A DNA stretch of 8,517 nucleotides. Origin: Gammaproteobacteria bacterium (lineage in GTDB: Bacteria; Pseudomonadota; Gammaproteobacteria; Chromatiales; Sedimenticolaceae). Below are positions 1 to 7,906 of this stretch, piece after piece. The notes under the pieces are model-generated. The model worked only from the letters and a program-made list of their open reading frames with translations, was not told where the DNA came from and ran no database searches. A program made the translations under genes and the position numbers. Position 1 is the stretch's first letter. Each line of letters starts with the position of its first letter. The stretch is taken from the NCBI GenBank assembly GCA_020445245.1, contig JAGRHB010000038.1, positions 1 through 8,517 of the forward strand, in the 5' to 3' direction.

Positions 1-127
1 CGGGGTGAATTCGCAGGTGGTCGGGGTGCTGGGCGTCATCGGCCCCACGCGTATCGCCTACGATCGGGTGATCCCGATCGTTGAATTGACCGCAAAGGTG
101 CTGGGCAGCGCGCTCGCCTCACGCTGA
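1..127 (+). CDS. hrcA: HrcA, heat-inducible transcription repressor (C-terminal end only)
   Basis: Only the last 41 codons are in the window; the reading frame enters at base 2 and stops at TGA 125-127. The visible tail contains [20 protein letters not shown], which matches the highly conserved end of HrcA, a dimeric repressor that binds the CIRCE operator and needs GroEL for activity. The start and the winged-helix DNA-binding part lie outside the window. It is followed by grpE, the usual hrcA-grpE-dnaK-dnaJ order. No CIRCE inverted repeat (TTAGCACTC-N9-GAGTGCTAA) is seen between hrcA and grpE, so any operator for HrcA would be upstream of hrcA or at other loci such as groESL; that last point is inference. 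Confidence 0.9.
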   Translation, partial: GVNSQVVGVLGVIGPTRIAYDRVIPIVELTAKVLGSALASR

Positions 128-133
128 TTTTTC

Positions 134-237
134 CTGAATTTCCCCCAGCCGGGCTTGTAATCCCGTCCGGCGCCCCCATCTGTTGAGCTGGAATCTGTGG
201 GGCCGGGTTTCCCGCCGAACTGAATTTTTCTGAATTT
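134..237 (+). repeat. Three direct copies of CTGAATTT in the hrcA-grpE gap
   Basis: The octamer CTGAATTT occurs at 134-141, 220-227 and 230-237. The last two are spaced 10 bp apart, one helical turn, and lie in the presumed grpE leader downstream of the sigma32-type promoter. The first lies just past the hrcA stop. They are AT-rich islands in a GC-rich region and could be a binding site or simply a chance echo; nothing else in the sequence decides this. Confidence 0.35.
154..181 (+). promoter_or_regulatory. Sigma32-type heat-shock promoter for grpE
   Basis: The -35 box CTTGTAA (154-160) is followed by a 13-nt spacer and the -10 box CCCCATCT (174-181). The sigma32 consensus is about CTTGAAA, 11-16 nt, then CCCCATnT, so only one base of the -35 box differs. 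Transcription would begin near 188, leaving a leader of about 70 nt before the grpE start. GCCGG (148-152) and CCGGC (167-171) form an inverted repeat flanking the -35 box, which may be chance in GC-rich DNA. The spacing equals that of the site upstream of dnaK, which strengthens both calls. Confidence 0.8.
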
Positions 238-251
238 TCAAAATCTTGTGT

Positions 252-255
252 GAGG
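252..255 (+). promoter_or_regulatory. Ribosome binding site that decides the grpE start
   Basis: GAGG at 252-255 ends 5 nt before ATG 261. An in-frame TTG at 246 lies upstream of this motif and has no comparable Shine-Dalgarno, so 261 is the better start. Confidence 0.7.
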
Positions 256-260
256 TTCTG

Positions 261-869
261 ATGAGTGAGCAGCAGGATCGCCCGTTGCGTGAGAAGAGCG
301 CCAGCGATGCGACGACAGAGGCAGACGAGGCAACTTTCGAGGAGAGTGCTGCTGAGATGACGGCTGACAGCGAGATTGCGGAGAACTCCGCCGAAGACCT
401 TTCCGGGCTCCTTGAGCAGGCCCGCGCCAAGGCGGACGAGCATTTTGAGCAGATGATGCGCGCGCACGCGGAGCTGGAGAATCTCAAGCGCCGCCATGCC
501 CGCGACCTGGAAAACGCACACAAATTCGCGCTCGACAAATTCGTCGCAGAGCTGCTTGGCGTGTGGGACAGCCTCGAACTCGGCCACAGCGCGGCACAGG
601 ACGAAGCGGCAGACGTGCAAAAGCTGCGCGAAGGTACCGAGCTGACCCTCAAGATGCTCAGCAATGCAATGGCCAAGTTCGGTGTAGAGCAGATCGACCC
701 GATCAACCAGCCGTTCAATCCGGAGTTTCACCAGGCAATGTCGATGCAGCCGCGTGGCGACGTGCCGGCGAACACCGTGGTGGCGGTCGTGCAAAAGGGC
801 TACCTGTTGAACGGCCGCCTGGTCAGGCCGGCCATGGTGATGGTCTCGCAGGCTGCCCCGGCGTCTTGA
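261..869 (+). CDS. grpE: GrpE, nucleotide exchange factor for DnaK
   Basis: The 202-residue product compares with 197 in E. coli. GrpE is a cytoplasmic homodimer that releases ADP from DnaK, closing the chaperone cycle, and acts as a thermosensor. The sequence has a very acidic, Ser/Ala-rich N-terminus (about residues 1-45), a long charged helix typical of the dimer coiled coil (about 46-110, including a NLKRR segment), and the C-terminal beta domain carrying the family signature: FNPEFHQAM, then GYLLNGRLVRPAMVMV near the end. The start is ATG 261, chosen over TTG 246 because of the GAGG Shine-Dalgarno. The TGA stop lies inside the -35 box of the next promoter. It is expected to be heat inducible from the sigma32-type promoter at 154-181. 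Confidence 0.96.
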   Translation: MSEQQDRPLREKSASDATTEADEATFEESAAEMTADSEIAENSAEDLSGLLEQARAKADEHFEQMMRAHAELENLKRRHARDLENAHKFALDKFVAELLGVWDSLELGHSAAQDEAADVQKLREGTELTLKMLSNAMAKFGVEQIDPINQPFNPEFHQAMSMQPRGDVPANTVVAVVQKGYLLNGRLVRPAMVMVSQAAPAS

Positions 870-892
870 AAACACACAACAAAACCCCATTT
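865..892 (+). promoter_or_regulatory. Sigma32-type heat-shock promoter for dnaK, overlapping the grpE stop
   Basis: CTTGAAA (865-871), a 13-nt spacer, then CCCCATTT (885-892): an exact match to the sigma32 consensus at a standard spacing. The grpE TGA stop (867-869) is inside the -35 box. Transcription would begin near 899, giving a leader of roughly 38 nt before dnaK ATG 937. This suggests dnaK can be transcribed independently of grpE. Confidence 0.85.
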
Positions 893-936
893 AGAAAACA
901 GTTGCAAACGCATTCCCGAATCGGAGATTAGACATC

Positions 937-2877
937 ATGGGCAAGATCATCGGCATCGACCTCGGCACCACCAACTCCTGCGTGGCGATCATGGAGGGAG
1001 GCAAGGCCAAGGTCATCGAGAACAGCGAAGGCGATCGCACGACGCCGTCGGTCATCGCCTATACCAACGATGGTGAGGTACTGGTTGGCCAGAGCGCCAA
1101 GCGCCAGGCGGTGACCAATCCGAAGAACACGCTCTTTGCGATCAAGCGCCTGATCGGTCGTCGCTTCGGCGATAGCGTGGTCAAGAAGGACATCGACATG
1201 GTGCCCTACAAGATTGTCAAGGCGGACAACGGCGACGCCTGGGTCGAGGTGAACGGCAGCAAGATGGCGCCGCCGGAAATCTCGGCCAAGGTGCTGCAGA
1301 AGATGAAGAAGACCGCCGAGGACTATCTCGGCGAGACCGTGACCGAGGCGGTGATCACCGTACCCGCCTATTTCAACGACTCGCAGCGCCAGGCGACCAA
1401 GGATGCCGGCCGCATCGCCGGGCTGGATGTCAAACGCATCATCAACGAGCCGACCGCCGCGGCGCTGGCCTATGGCCTGGACAAGTCGAAAGGCGACAAG
1501 AAACTGGCGGTTTATGACCTTGGTGGCGGTACCTTCGACGTATCAATCATCGAGATTGCCGAGGTGGACGGCGAACACCAGTTCGAGGTGTTGTCGACAA
1601 ATGGTGACACCTTCCTCGGCGGTGAAGATTTCGACATGCGGATCATCGATTTCCTCGCGTCCGAGTTCAAGAAAGACCAGGGCGTCGATCTGAAGAACGA
1701 TCCACTGGCCCTGCAGCGTCTGAAAGAGGCTGCAGAAAAGGCCAAGATCGAACTGTCGAGCAGCCAGCAGACCGATATCAACCTGCCGTACATCACCGCG
1801 GACGCCAGCGGCCCGAAGCACATGAACATCAAGCTGACCCGCGCCAAGCTGGAGTCACTGGTCGATGAGCTGGTGCAGCGCACGCTCGAGCCGTGCAAGA
1901 TCGCGCTCAAGGATGCAGGTGTGTCGGCTTCGGATATCGACGACGTGATCCTGGTCGGTGGCCAGACGCGTATGCCCAAGGTTCAGCAGCTGGTCGAGCA
2001 GTTCTTCGGCCAGGCGCCGCGCAAGGACGTGAACCCGGACGAGGCGGTGGCCGTGGGTGCAGCGATCCAGGGCGGGGTGCTGGGTGGCCAGGTCAAGGAC
2101 GTGCTGCTGCTCGACGTGACGCCGTTGTCGCTGGGTATCGAGACGCTGGGCGGCGTGATGACCAAGCTGATCGAGAAGAACACCACGATCCCGACCAACG
2201 CCTCGCAGACCTTCTCGACTGCCGACGACAATCAGACTGCGGTGACCGTGCACGTGTTGCAGGGTGAGCGTGAGCAGGCCTCTGCGAACAAGTCGCTGGG
2301 CCGGTTCGACCTGAGCGATATTCCGCCGGCACCGCGCGGTATGCCGCAGATCGAGGTGAGCTTCGACATCGATGCCAACGGTATCCTGCATGTCTCGGCC
2401 AAGGACAAGGCGACTGGCAAGCAGCAGTCGATTCGCATCACTGCGTCTTCGGGTCTGTCCGAGGATGAGATCGCGCGCATGGTCAAGGATGCCGAGGCAC
2501 ATGCCGATGAGGACAAGAAGTTCCACGACCTGGTGCAGGTACGCAACCAGGCCGACAGCATGATCCACGCAACCAGGAAGTCGATCCAGGAGATGGGTGA
2601 GGACAAGCTGGAAGCGGGAGAGAAAGAGGCCATCGACAAGGCGATCGAGGAACTCGAGGAGGCGATGAAAGGCTCCGACAAAGACGCGATCGAGGCCAAG
2701 ACCAAGGCACTTGCCGAGGCCTCGGGTAAAATGGCCGAGCGCATGTATGCGCAGCAGCCGGGTGCGGCGCAGGATGCCGGTGCCACGGGCGACGCCGGTG
2801 CCTCGGGTGCCGAGTCGGGCAAGGCCGATGACGATGTCGTCGATGCCGAGTTCGAAGAGGTCAAAGACGGCAAGTGA
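937..2877 (+). CDS. dnaK: DnaK, Hsp70 molecular chaperone
   Basis: The 646-residue product compares with 638 in E. coli and numbers almost identically. Hsp70 uses ATP to bind and release hydrophobic segments of unfolded proteins, helped by DnaJ and GrpE. The ATPase domain opens with [13 protein letters not shown] (residues 5-17), and the phosphate-binding GGGTFDVS places Thr at 199, as in E. coli. The interdomain linker VLLLDV starts at residue 389. The substrate-binding beta domain and helical lid follow, then a Gly/Ala-rich tail (about 605-630) and the conserved terminal [16 protein letters not shown] 937 has GGAG at 923-926, spaced 10 nt. It lies 67 nt after grpE, with its own sigma32-type promoter, and is followed by an intrinsic terminator. 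Confidence 0.99.
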   Translation: MGKIIGIDLGTTNSCVAIMEGGKAKVIENSEGDRTTPSVIAYTNDGEVLVGQSAKRQAVTNPKNTLFAIKRLIGRRFGDSVVKKDIDMVPYKIVKADNGDAWVEVNGSKMAPPEISAKVLQKMKKTAEDYLGETVTEAVITVPAYFNDSQRQATKDAGRIAGLDVKRIINEPTAAALAYGLDKSKGDKKLAVYDLGGGTFDVSIIEIAEVDGEHQFEVLSTNGDTFLGGEDFDMRIIDFLASEFKKDQGVDLKNDPLALQRLKEAAEKAKIELSSSQQTDINLPYITADASGPKHMNIKLTRAKLESLVDELVQRTLEPCKIALKDAGVSASDIDDVILVGGQTRMPKVQQLVEQFFGQAPRKDVNPDEAVAVGAAIQGGVLGGQVKDVLLLDVTPLSLGIETLGGVMTKLIEKNTTIPTNASQTFSTADDNQTAVTVHVLQGEREQASANKSLGRFDLSDIPPAPRGMPQIEVSFDIDANGILHVSAKDKATGKQQSIRITASSGLSEDEIARMVKDAEAHADEDKKFHDLVQVRNQADSMIHATRKSIQEMGEDKLEAGEKEAIDKAIEELEEAMKGSDKDAIEAKTKALAEASGKMAERMYAQQPGAAQDAGATGDAGASGAESGKADDDVVDAEFEEVKDGK

Positions 2878-2920
2878 GGCGGGTGTCGTGTGGCGTCGCG
2901 TCGGCGTCACGCCCGCACAG

Positions 2921-2960
2921 ACCGTGCATCGTCCCCCGGGTCGGTGCACGGTTTTGTTTG
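2921..2960 (+). terminator. Intrinsic terminator between dnaK and dnaJ
   Basis: ACCGTGCA (2921-2928) pairs perfectly with TGCACGGT (2945-2952). The 16-nt loop can pair further inside (CG 2930-2931 with CG 2942-2943, and CC 2933-2934 with GG 2939-2940). The stem runs into TTTTGTTT (2952-2959). It starts 43 nt after the dnaK stop and has the form of a rho-independent terminator, so dnaJ probably depends on read-through or on a separate promoter. Confidence 0.8.
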
Positions 2961-3031
2961 TCGAGAGCGGAACGCAATGTATCCAGTGGTGCGATCTTCG
3001 CGCCGGGTTGATGTCGGTTTCGATGTTCGGT

Positions 3032-3084
3032 GCCGCCGTGAGTGGCGGCCTTCGTGCCTGTGCGTTCTTTGAGTTGTCCACTCA
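3032..3084 (+). other. Two small stem-loops in the dnaJ leader
   Basis: GCCGCC (3032-3037) pairs with GGCGGC (3044-3049) around a 6-nt loop. Closer to dnaJ, TGAGT (3070-3074) pairs with ACTCA (3080-3084) around a 5-nt loop. Neither is followed by a T-run, so they are not terminators. They sit in a 226-nt gap that otherwise holds the dnaK terminator and no credible gene. The second hairpin ends 19 nt before the dnaJ ATG. A regulatory role is only a possibility. Confidence 0.4.
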
Positions 3085-3103
3085 GAAGTACTGAAAACAG
3101 AAA

Positions 3104-4249
3104 ATGTCGAAGCGCGATTATTACGAAGTCCTCGCCGTGGCCAAGAACGCCAGCGAGGCCGAAATCAAAAAGGCTTACCGTCGTCTGGCGATGAAGCATC
3201 ACCCGGACCGCAACACCGGTGAAAAGTCTGGTGAGGCAGAGGCCAGTTTCAAGGAGGCCAAAGAGGCCTACGAAGTGCTGTCTGATGCGCAGAAGCGCGC
3301 GGCCTACGACCAGTTCGGCCATGCGGGCGTCGACCCGTCGATGGGGGGAGGGCGCGGATTCGGCGGTGGCGGCGCCAGTTTCAGCGATATCTTCGGCGAC
3401 GTTTTCGGCGATATTTTTGGCGGTGGTCGCGGCAGCGCCGGCGGTCCGCGGGTTCAGCGTGGCTCGGACCTGCGCTACAACCTCGAACTCAGTCTCGAAG
3501 ACGCCGTCGCCGGTACCAGCGTCAAGATCAAGGTGCCCACATGGGTCAGCTGCGATACCTGCGGTGGCAATGGTGCCAAGAAAGGCACCTCGGCGAAGAC
3601 CTGCGGCACCTGCCACGGGGCCGGCCAGGTGCGCATGCAGCAGGGGTTCTTTTCGGTGCAGCAGACATGCCCGACCTGTCACGGCAAGGGCAGCGTGATC
3701 GAGGAGCCCTGTCCGGCGTGCCGTGGCGTGGGACGCATCCAGGAGACCAAGACGCTGTCGGTCAAGGTCCCGCCTGGTGTCGATACCGGCGACCGCATCC
3801 GCCTGGCGGGCGAGGGTGAGGCCGGGGACAACGGCGGCCCTCCGGGCGATCTGTATGTCCAGGTGCATGTGCGCGAACACCCAATCTTCAGCCGTGACGA
3901 CAGTCATCTGTATTGCGAGGTGCCGATCGACTTTCCCACTGCGGCATTGGGCGGTGAGCTCGAGGTCCCGACGCTCGATGGCAAGGTCAAGCTGAAAATC
4001 CCCGAGGGCACCCAGACCGGCAAGATGTTCCGGATGCGTGGCAAGGGAGTCAGGCCGGTACGTGGAGGTCCGCAGGGCGACCTGATCTGTCGCGTGGTCG
4101 TGGAGACCCCGGTCAAACTGACCGACCAGCAGCGCAGTCTGCTCGGTCAGTTGCACGAATCGCTCAAGGGTGGCGGGCGCAAACACAGTCCGAATGCACA
4201 TTCCTGGGTCGACAGCGTCAAGGGGTTCTTCGAAAAGATGGGGCTATGA
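3104..4249 (+). CDS. dnaJ: DnaJ, Hsp40 co-chaperone of DnaK
   Basis: The 381-residue product is of the usual DnaJ length (376 in E. coli). DnaJ delivers unfolded clients to DnaK and stimulates its ATPase. The J domain occupies about residues 1-70, with the essential HPD triad at 33-35. A Gly/Phe-rich region spans about 75-120. Four CxxCxGxG zinc motifs follow, at 150-157, 167-174, 189-196 and 203-210, binding two zinc ions. The C-terminal client-binding and dimerisation domains complete a type A DnaJ. Upstream of ATG 3104 the bases are A-rich (CTGAAAACAGAAA) with no clear Shine-Dalgarno, in contrast to its neighbours, which may mean weaker translation. The gene is separated from dnaK by a 226-nt gap with a terminator and followed by dapB 83 nt later. 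Confidence 0.98.
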   Translation: MSKRDYYEVLAVAKNASEAEIKKAYRRLAMKHHPDRNTGEKSGEAEASFKEAKEAYEVLSDAQKRAAYDQFGHAGVDPSMGGGRGFGGGGASFSDIFGDVFGDIFGGGRGSAGGPRVQRGSDLRYNLELSLEDAVAGTSVKIKVPTWVSCDTCGGNGAKKGTSAKTCGTCHGAGQVRMQQGFFSVQQTCPTCHGKGSVIEEPCPACRGVGRIQETKTLSVKVPPGVDTGDRIRLAGEGEAGDNGGPPGDLYVQVHVREHPIFSRDDSHLYCEVPIDFPTAALGGELEVPTLDGKVKLKIPEGTQTGKMFRMRGKGVRPVRGGPQGDLICRVVVETPVKLTDQQRSLLGQLHESLKGGGRKHSPNAHSWVDSVKGFFEKMGL

Positions 4250-4266
4250 GCGCGGATCGACGCTGA

Positions 4267-5602
<1,336 letters not shown>

Positions 5603-5611
<9 letters not shown>

Positions 5612-5627
5612 CGGCCACGCGATGCGG
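5603..5627. other. Hairpin between convergent genes
   Basis: CCGCAT (5603-5608) pairs perfectly with ATGCGG (5622-5627) around a 13-nt loop. It spans the lipoprotein gene's stop codon in the narrow gap before the convergent small gene. Neither side carries a T-run, so it is not a standard intrinsic terminator; it could still slow read-through or be chance. Confidence 0.3.
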
Positions 5628-5638
5628 CCGCGCCGCTG

Positions 5639-5938
5639 TCAGTCCAGCAGCGCGAGCATCTGCGGGGCGGCGCTCTCCGGCCCGGGGCCTTCGGCGCTGA
5701 AATACCAGCTGACGGCTGCCTTGACGATGCTGCGCTGGCGTCGGCGGATCTGCGCCCCCGAGGTACCGCCTGCATCGCGCGCGATCAGCCGCGCCGTCTC
5801 CTGCAGGGCCTGCTGCGCGACCTGGGCGCACTCCGAACCACCGGCTGGATAGGCTGCGTCGGCGTAGGTCTGCAGGGCGACGGCGATTACCGCGGCCTGG
5901 TCATCGGTGCACCGCAATGTGAAGGTCTTGCTTTTCAA
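5639..5938 (-). CDS. Unrecognised 99-residue protein, coupled to the SDR gene
   Basis: I do not recognise this protein. It begins MKSKTFTLRCTDDQAAV (TTG read as Met) and ends SAAPQMLALLD. It has no signal peptide or membrane segment and looks soluble and mostly helical: an Ala/Gln-rich helix region at about 12-60, a basic patch near residues 63-70 (a run of three Arg), then VKAAVSWYF. Two Cys are present (near residues 9 and 36), too few and too separated for an obvious metal site. The proposed TTG start overlaps the SDR stop as TTGA, and GGA lies 5 nt before TTG, which argues for coupled translation. The frame stays open far upstream, but that part only shadows the SDR gene. A role linked to the SDR is inferred from the overlap alone. 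Confidence 0.68.
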   Translation of the reverse strand: MKSKTFTLRCTDDQAAVIAVALQTYADAAYPAGGSECAQVAQQALQETARLIARDAGGTSGAQIRRRQRSIVKAAVSWYFSAEGPGPESAAPQMLALLD

Positions 5939-6648
5939 CTCTGTCCATACACCGGTATGGCCGCCCCGGTAACGCAGCGTGCCGCGCCGGAAGCCAGAAA
6001 CAGGATCACATCGGCCAATGCCGCTGGTGGCACCCAATGGTCGAAATCCGCATCCGGCATGGCGTCGCGATTTTGCGGTGTGTCGATGGTGCCGGGCAGG
6101 ATGCAATTGACATTGATATTGTCGAACCGGTTCTCTGCCGCGAGTGATTCGGTCAGCGTCAGGACCGCCGCCTTCGACGCGCAATACGGCCCCATCCGTG
6201 CCTTGCCCTGCTCGGCCGCGCGTGCCGACACGTTGATGATGCGGCCGCCGCCGTTGCCCTGCATGGCGGGGATGACGCGCCGGCACATGTTGAATACGGA
6301 GCGCGCGTTGAGATTCATCATGAAGTCCCAGTCGCGGTCACTGGTTTCCGGAACCGTTGGCCCCATGGTGAATCCGCCGGCGATATTGGCAAGGATGTCG
6401 ATCCTGCCGAACGCATCGAGCACTTCGTCGATACACTGCCCAACCGATGTCGCATCAATCAGATTGGTCGGAAAGGCCTTTGCCGACGCCTGCCCCTTGC
6501 AGCCGGCGATCGTGCTGTCAATACCGGCCGCGTTCAGGTCGAGCAGGGCGAGGTGTGCGCCCCGTTCCGCGAAGGCCTGTGCCACTGCCCGTCCCAGATT
6601 GCCGGCAGCCCCGGTGACCACGACCACAGATTGATTGAATTCGCTCAA
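5935..6648 (-). CDS. Short-chain dehydrogenase/reductase (SDR) family oxidoreductase
   Basis: The 237-residue product is a classical-size SDR with one Rossmann fold. It has the cofactor motif TGAAGNLG (12-19), Asp37 at the end of the second strand (which favours NAD over NADP), NIAGG (88-92), the likely catalytic Asn114, and YCASK with Tyr155 and Lys159. The usual catalytic Ser sits 13 residues before the Tyr; here that position is Ala142, with Ser141 beside it. The substrate loop after PGTIDTP is short, and the protein ends GAAIPVYGQS. The substrate cannot be named. It resembles the FabG/3-oxoacyl-reductase-like superfamily broadly, but there is no fatty-acid gene nearby. The start is TTG 6648 behind AAGGAG. 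It forms a probable operon with the small gene downstream and is divergent from fliK. Confidence 0.93.
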   Translation of the reverse strand: MSEFNQSVVVVTGAAGNLGRAVAQAFAERGAHLALLDLNAAGIDSTIAGCKGQASAKAFPTNLIDATSVGQCIDEVLDAFGRIDILANIAGGFTMGPTVPETSDRDWDFMMNLNARSVFNMCRRVIPAMQGNGGGRIINVSARAAEQGKARMGPYCASKAAVLTLTESLAAENRFDNINVNCILPGTIDTPQNRDAMPDADFDHWVPPAALADVILFLASGAARCVTGAAIPVYGQS

Positions 6649-6656
6649 GATGACAT

Positions 6657-6662
6657 CTCCTT
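6657..6662 (-). promoter_or_regulatory. Strong Shine-Dalgarno that fixes the SDR TTG start
   Basis: Read on the minus strand, AAGGAG (6662 down to 6657) is followed by 8 nt and then TTG 6648. The ATG at 6656 directly abuts the motif, is in another frame and hits TGA after three codons (ATG TCA TCT TGA). The TGA of that minimal ORF overlaps the TTG, so TTG 6648 is the only credible start. Confidence 0.75.
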
Positions 6663-6755
6663 TCCGGTCGCGCCCGGGATCAATACCGGCAGACTAGCGG
6701 AAACCGTGATCGTGGAAAAATCGCGGGGCGTCGGGAAATAGCGTTGTCGGGTCGA

Positions 6756-6773
6756 TGGCACAAAGTCTGCTTT
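6756..6773 (+). promoter_or_regulatory. Sigma54 (RpoN) -24/-12 promoter for fliK
   Basis: TGGCACAAAGTCTGCTTT has the defining GG (6757-6758), exactly 10 nt, then GC (6769-6770). The consensus is TGGCAC-N5-TTGCA/T; the -24 element is perfect and the -12 element differs by C for T. Transcription would start near 6782, about 27 nt before the preferred fliK start. Sigma54 control of flagellar genes, with an activator such as FleQ/FlrA, is known in Pseudomonas and Vibrio. No activator site is identified here. Confidence 0.75.
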
Positions 6774-6796
6774 AACGCTGTTGAGCCTCGAATCGC

Positions 6797-6800
6797 AGGA
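6797..6800 (+). promoter_or_regulatory. Ribosome binding site deciding the fliK start
   Basis: AGGA at 6797-6800 lies 8 nt before ATG 6809. The earlier in-frame ATG at 6800 overlaps this motif, leaving no spacer, so 6809 is preferred. Confidence 0.6.
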
Positions 6801-6808
6801 TGGATCAC

Positions 6809-7783
6809 ATGCTCCAATTACCGCTGCTCGTCAGTGCCACGCCGACTTCCGGCAAGCTGCCGGGCCTTGACCGCGTAGACCCATGTGTCGGCCTGCAGGC
6901 CCTGCTGCAGGGCGCCGATGATCTGTCGAACGTATTCTCCGGCGAGTTGCAGGCGATGTTGATGCAGTTGACGCCGCAGCTGCTGCAGCGGTTGGAGGAA
7001 TTGGTCAGCGGTGGCATGACCTTGCCGCAGGCGGCAAAGTCGCTCCTCTCGGAGGCCGGAATGGCTGGCGACACGGCCAGCTTCGCCGAATTGTTCCAGG
7101 GCGGTCTGCCGACGGCCGGGGACGCCAAGCTGGCGCCGGCCGGGTCGGCGCGGGAGGAAATCACTGCAGCGCAGACAGGCGCGACAGAGACGCCGACGGT
7201 ACGCCTGCCCGGCACGGTCGAGCTGTTGCAGATGCTCGCCTCACCCTCGGTGGCCCCTTCGGCCGCTGCGCCTTTGCTGACTGCGACAGGCGCCGTTGTA
7301 AGCCAGCTGCCACCGCAGCTGGCCGCGAATCTGTTGGACATGGGGGTCCCCCAGCAGGTTGGCGGGAAAGGTTGGGATGGTGCGATCGCCGACCGCGTGA
7401 TCTGGATGGTGCAGGGTGAACAACAGTTCGCCAAGCTGAAACTGAATCCACCCAATCTTGGGCCTCTGGAAGTGCGCGTCAGCGTCAGCCAGGACCAGGC
7501 CAGTGTATCGTTCATGGCCCAGCATGCGATGGTCCGTGAGGCACTGGAGGCGGCGCTCCCGCGGCTGCGCGAGATGTTCGAGCAGCAATCGATGCAGCTG
7601 GTGAGGGCGGATGTCTCCGACCCGGGCGCTCAGCGTGGCGATGCCGCGCACGACTCCTCCGGCCAGGCGCACGCCGCCGGCGGGCGCTGGGGCAACACGG
7701 CAGATACCGGGCAGGATCCACTTGAGGATGCAGCCAAGGTATCCGCGGGCCTCGCCAAGGGTCTGATCGACCTGTTTGCCTGA
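6809..7783 (+). CDS. fliK: FliK, flagellar hook-length control protein
   Basis: The 324-residue product is shorter than many FliK proteins (405 in Salmonella). FliK is exported by the flagellar type III system, measures the hook and makes FlhB switch substrates. The N-terminal two-thirds is Ala/Gln/Leu-rich and poorly conserved, as is usual. The diagnostic part is the C-terminal Flg_hook domain at about 190-275: ADRVIWMVQG, then KLKLNPPNLGPLEVRVSV (209-226), QASVSFMAQHAMVREALE and LPRLREMFEQQ. A Gly/Ala/Asp-rich tail follows. No N-terminal signal peptide of the Sec type is seen. The start is ATG 6809; ATG 6800 is possible. No other flagellar gene is in the window, so it is detached from the usual fliE-fliR cluster. 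The sigma54-type promoter upstream fits flagellar regulation. Confidence 0.9.
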   Translation: MLQLPLLVSATPTSGKLPGLDRVDPCVGLQALLQGADDLSNVFSGELQAMLMQLTPQLLQRLEELVSGGMTLPQAAKSLLSEAGMAGDTASFAELFQGGLPTAGDAKLAPAGSAREEITAAQTGATETPTVRLPGTVELLQMLASPSVAPSAAAPLLTATGAVVSQLPPQLAANLLDMGVPQQVGGKGWDGAIADRVIWMVQGEQQFAKLKLNPPNLGPLEVRVSVSQDQASVSFMAQHAMVREALEAALPRLREMFEQQSMQLVRADVSDPGAQRGDAAHDSSGQAHAAGGRWGNTADTGQDPLEDAAKVSAGLAKGLIDLFA

Positions 7784-7851
7784 TGCGCGTCGCCGCCTGA
7801 CACAAGGGCGGGTACGGCTGCCGCCACGGAATCCTGTACGTTCCCTTTACT

Positions 7852-7860
7852 TGCTATCAT
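7852..7860 (+). promoter_or_regulatory. Extended -10 promoter candidate for lapA-lapB
   Basis: TGCTATCAT (7852-7860) reads as an extended -10, TGn followed by TATCAT, differing from TATAAT at one base. No good -35 hexamer lies 16-18 nt upstream, which extended -10 promoters tolerate. Transcription would begin near 7867, downstream of ATG 7859, which supports the later lapA start. Confidence 0.5.
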
Positions 7861-7893
7861 GATGCGTCGTCAGATGACCTTGCCGATAGCGCT

Positions 7894-7900
7894 GGGGGGA
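7894..7900 (+). promoter_or_regulatory. Ribosome binding site deciding the lapA start
   Basis: GGGGGGA (7894-7900) lies 6 nt before TTG 7907. Neither ATG 7859 nor ATG 7874 has a purine-rich Shine-Dalgarno at a proper distance. Confidence 0.55.
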
Positions 7901-7906
7901 TTCACG

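Noticed and set aside
188..260. RNA thermometer in the grpE leader
   Set aside because: No stable pairing of the GAGG Shine-Dalgarno with an upstream four-base anti-sequence was found; only a weak 4-bp CGGG/CCCG hairpin is present.
36..890. 284-codon minus-strand open frame opposite grpE
   Set aside because: It crosses the hrcA end and grpE antisense and has no recognisable family pattern; it is a shadow of GC-rich coding sequence.
2958..2985. TTGTCG with TATCCA as a sigma70 promoter for dnaJ
   Set aside because: The matches are weak (about 4/6 and 3/6) with a 16-nt spacer, and they begin inside the T-run of the terminator.
1855..4201. Long minus-strand open frames opposite dnaK and dnaJ (408 and 446 codons)
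   Set aside because: They lie antisense to two highly conserved genes, span the terminator and contain low-complexity His/Arg/Leu-rich translation typical of shadow frames in GC-rich DNA.
6690..6718. TTTCCA and TAGTCT on the minus strand as a promoter for the SDR gene
   Set aside because: Only 4/6 and 3/6 agreement with consensus; too weak to list although the SDR needs some promoter in this gap.
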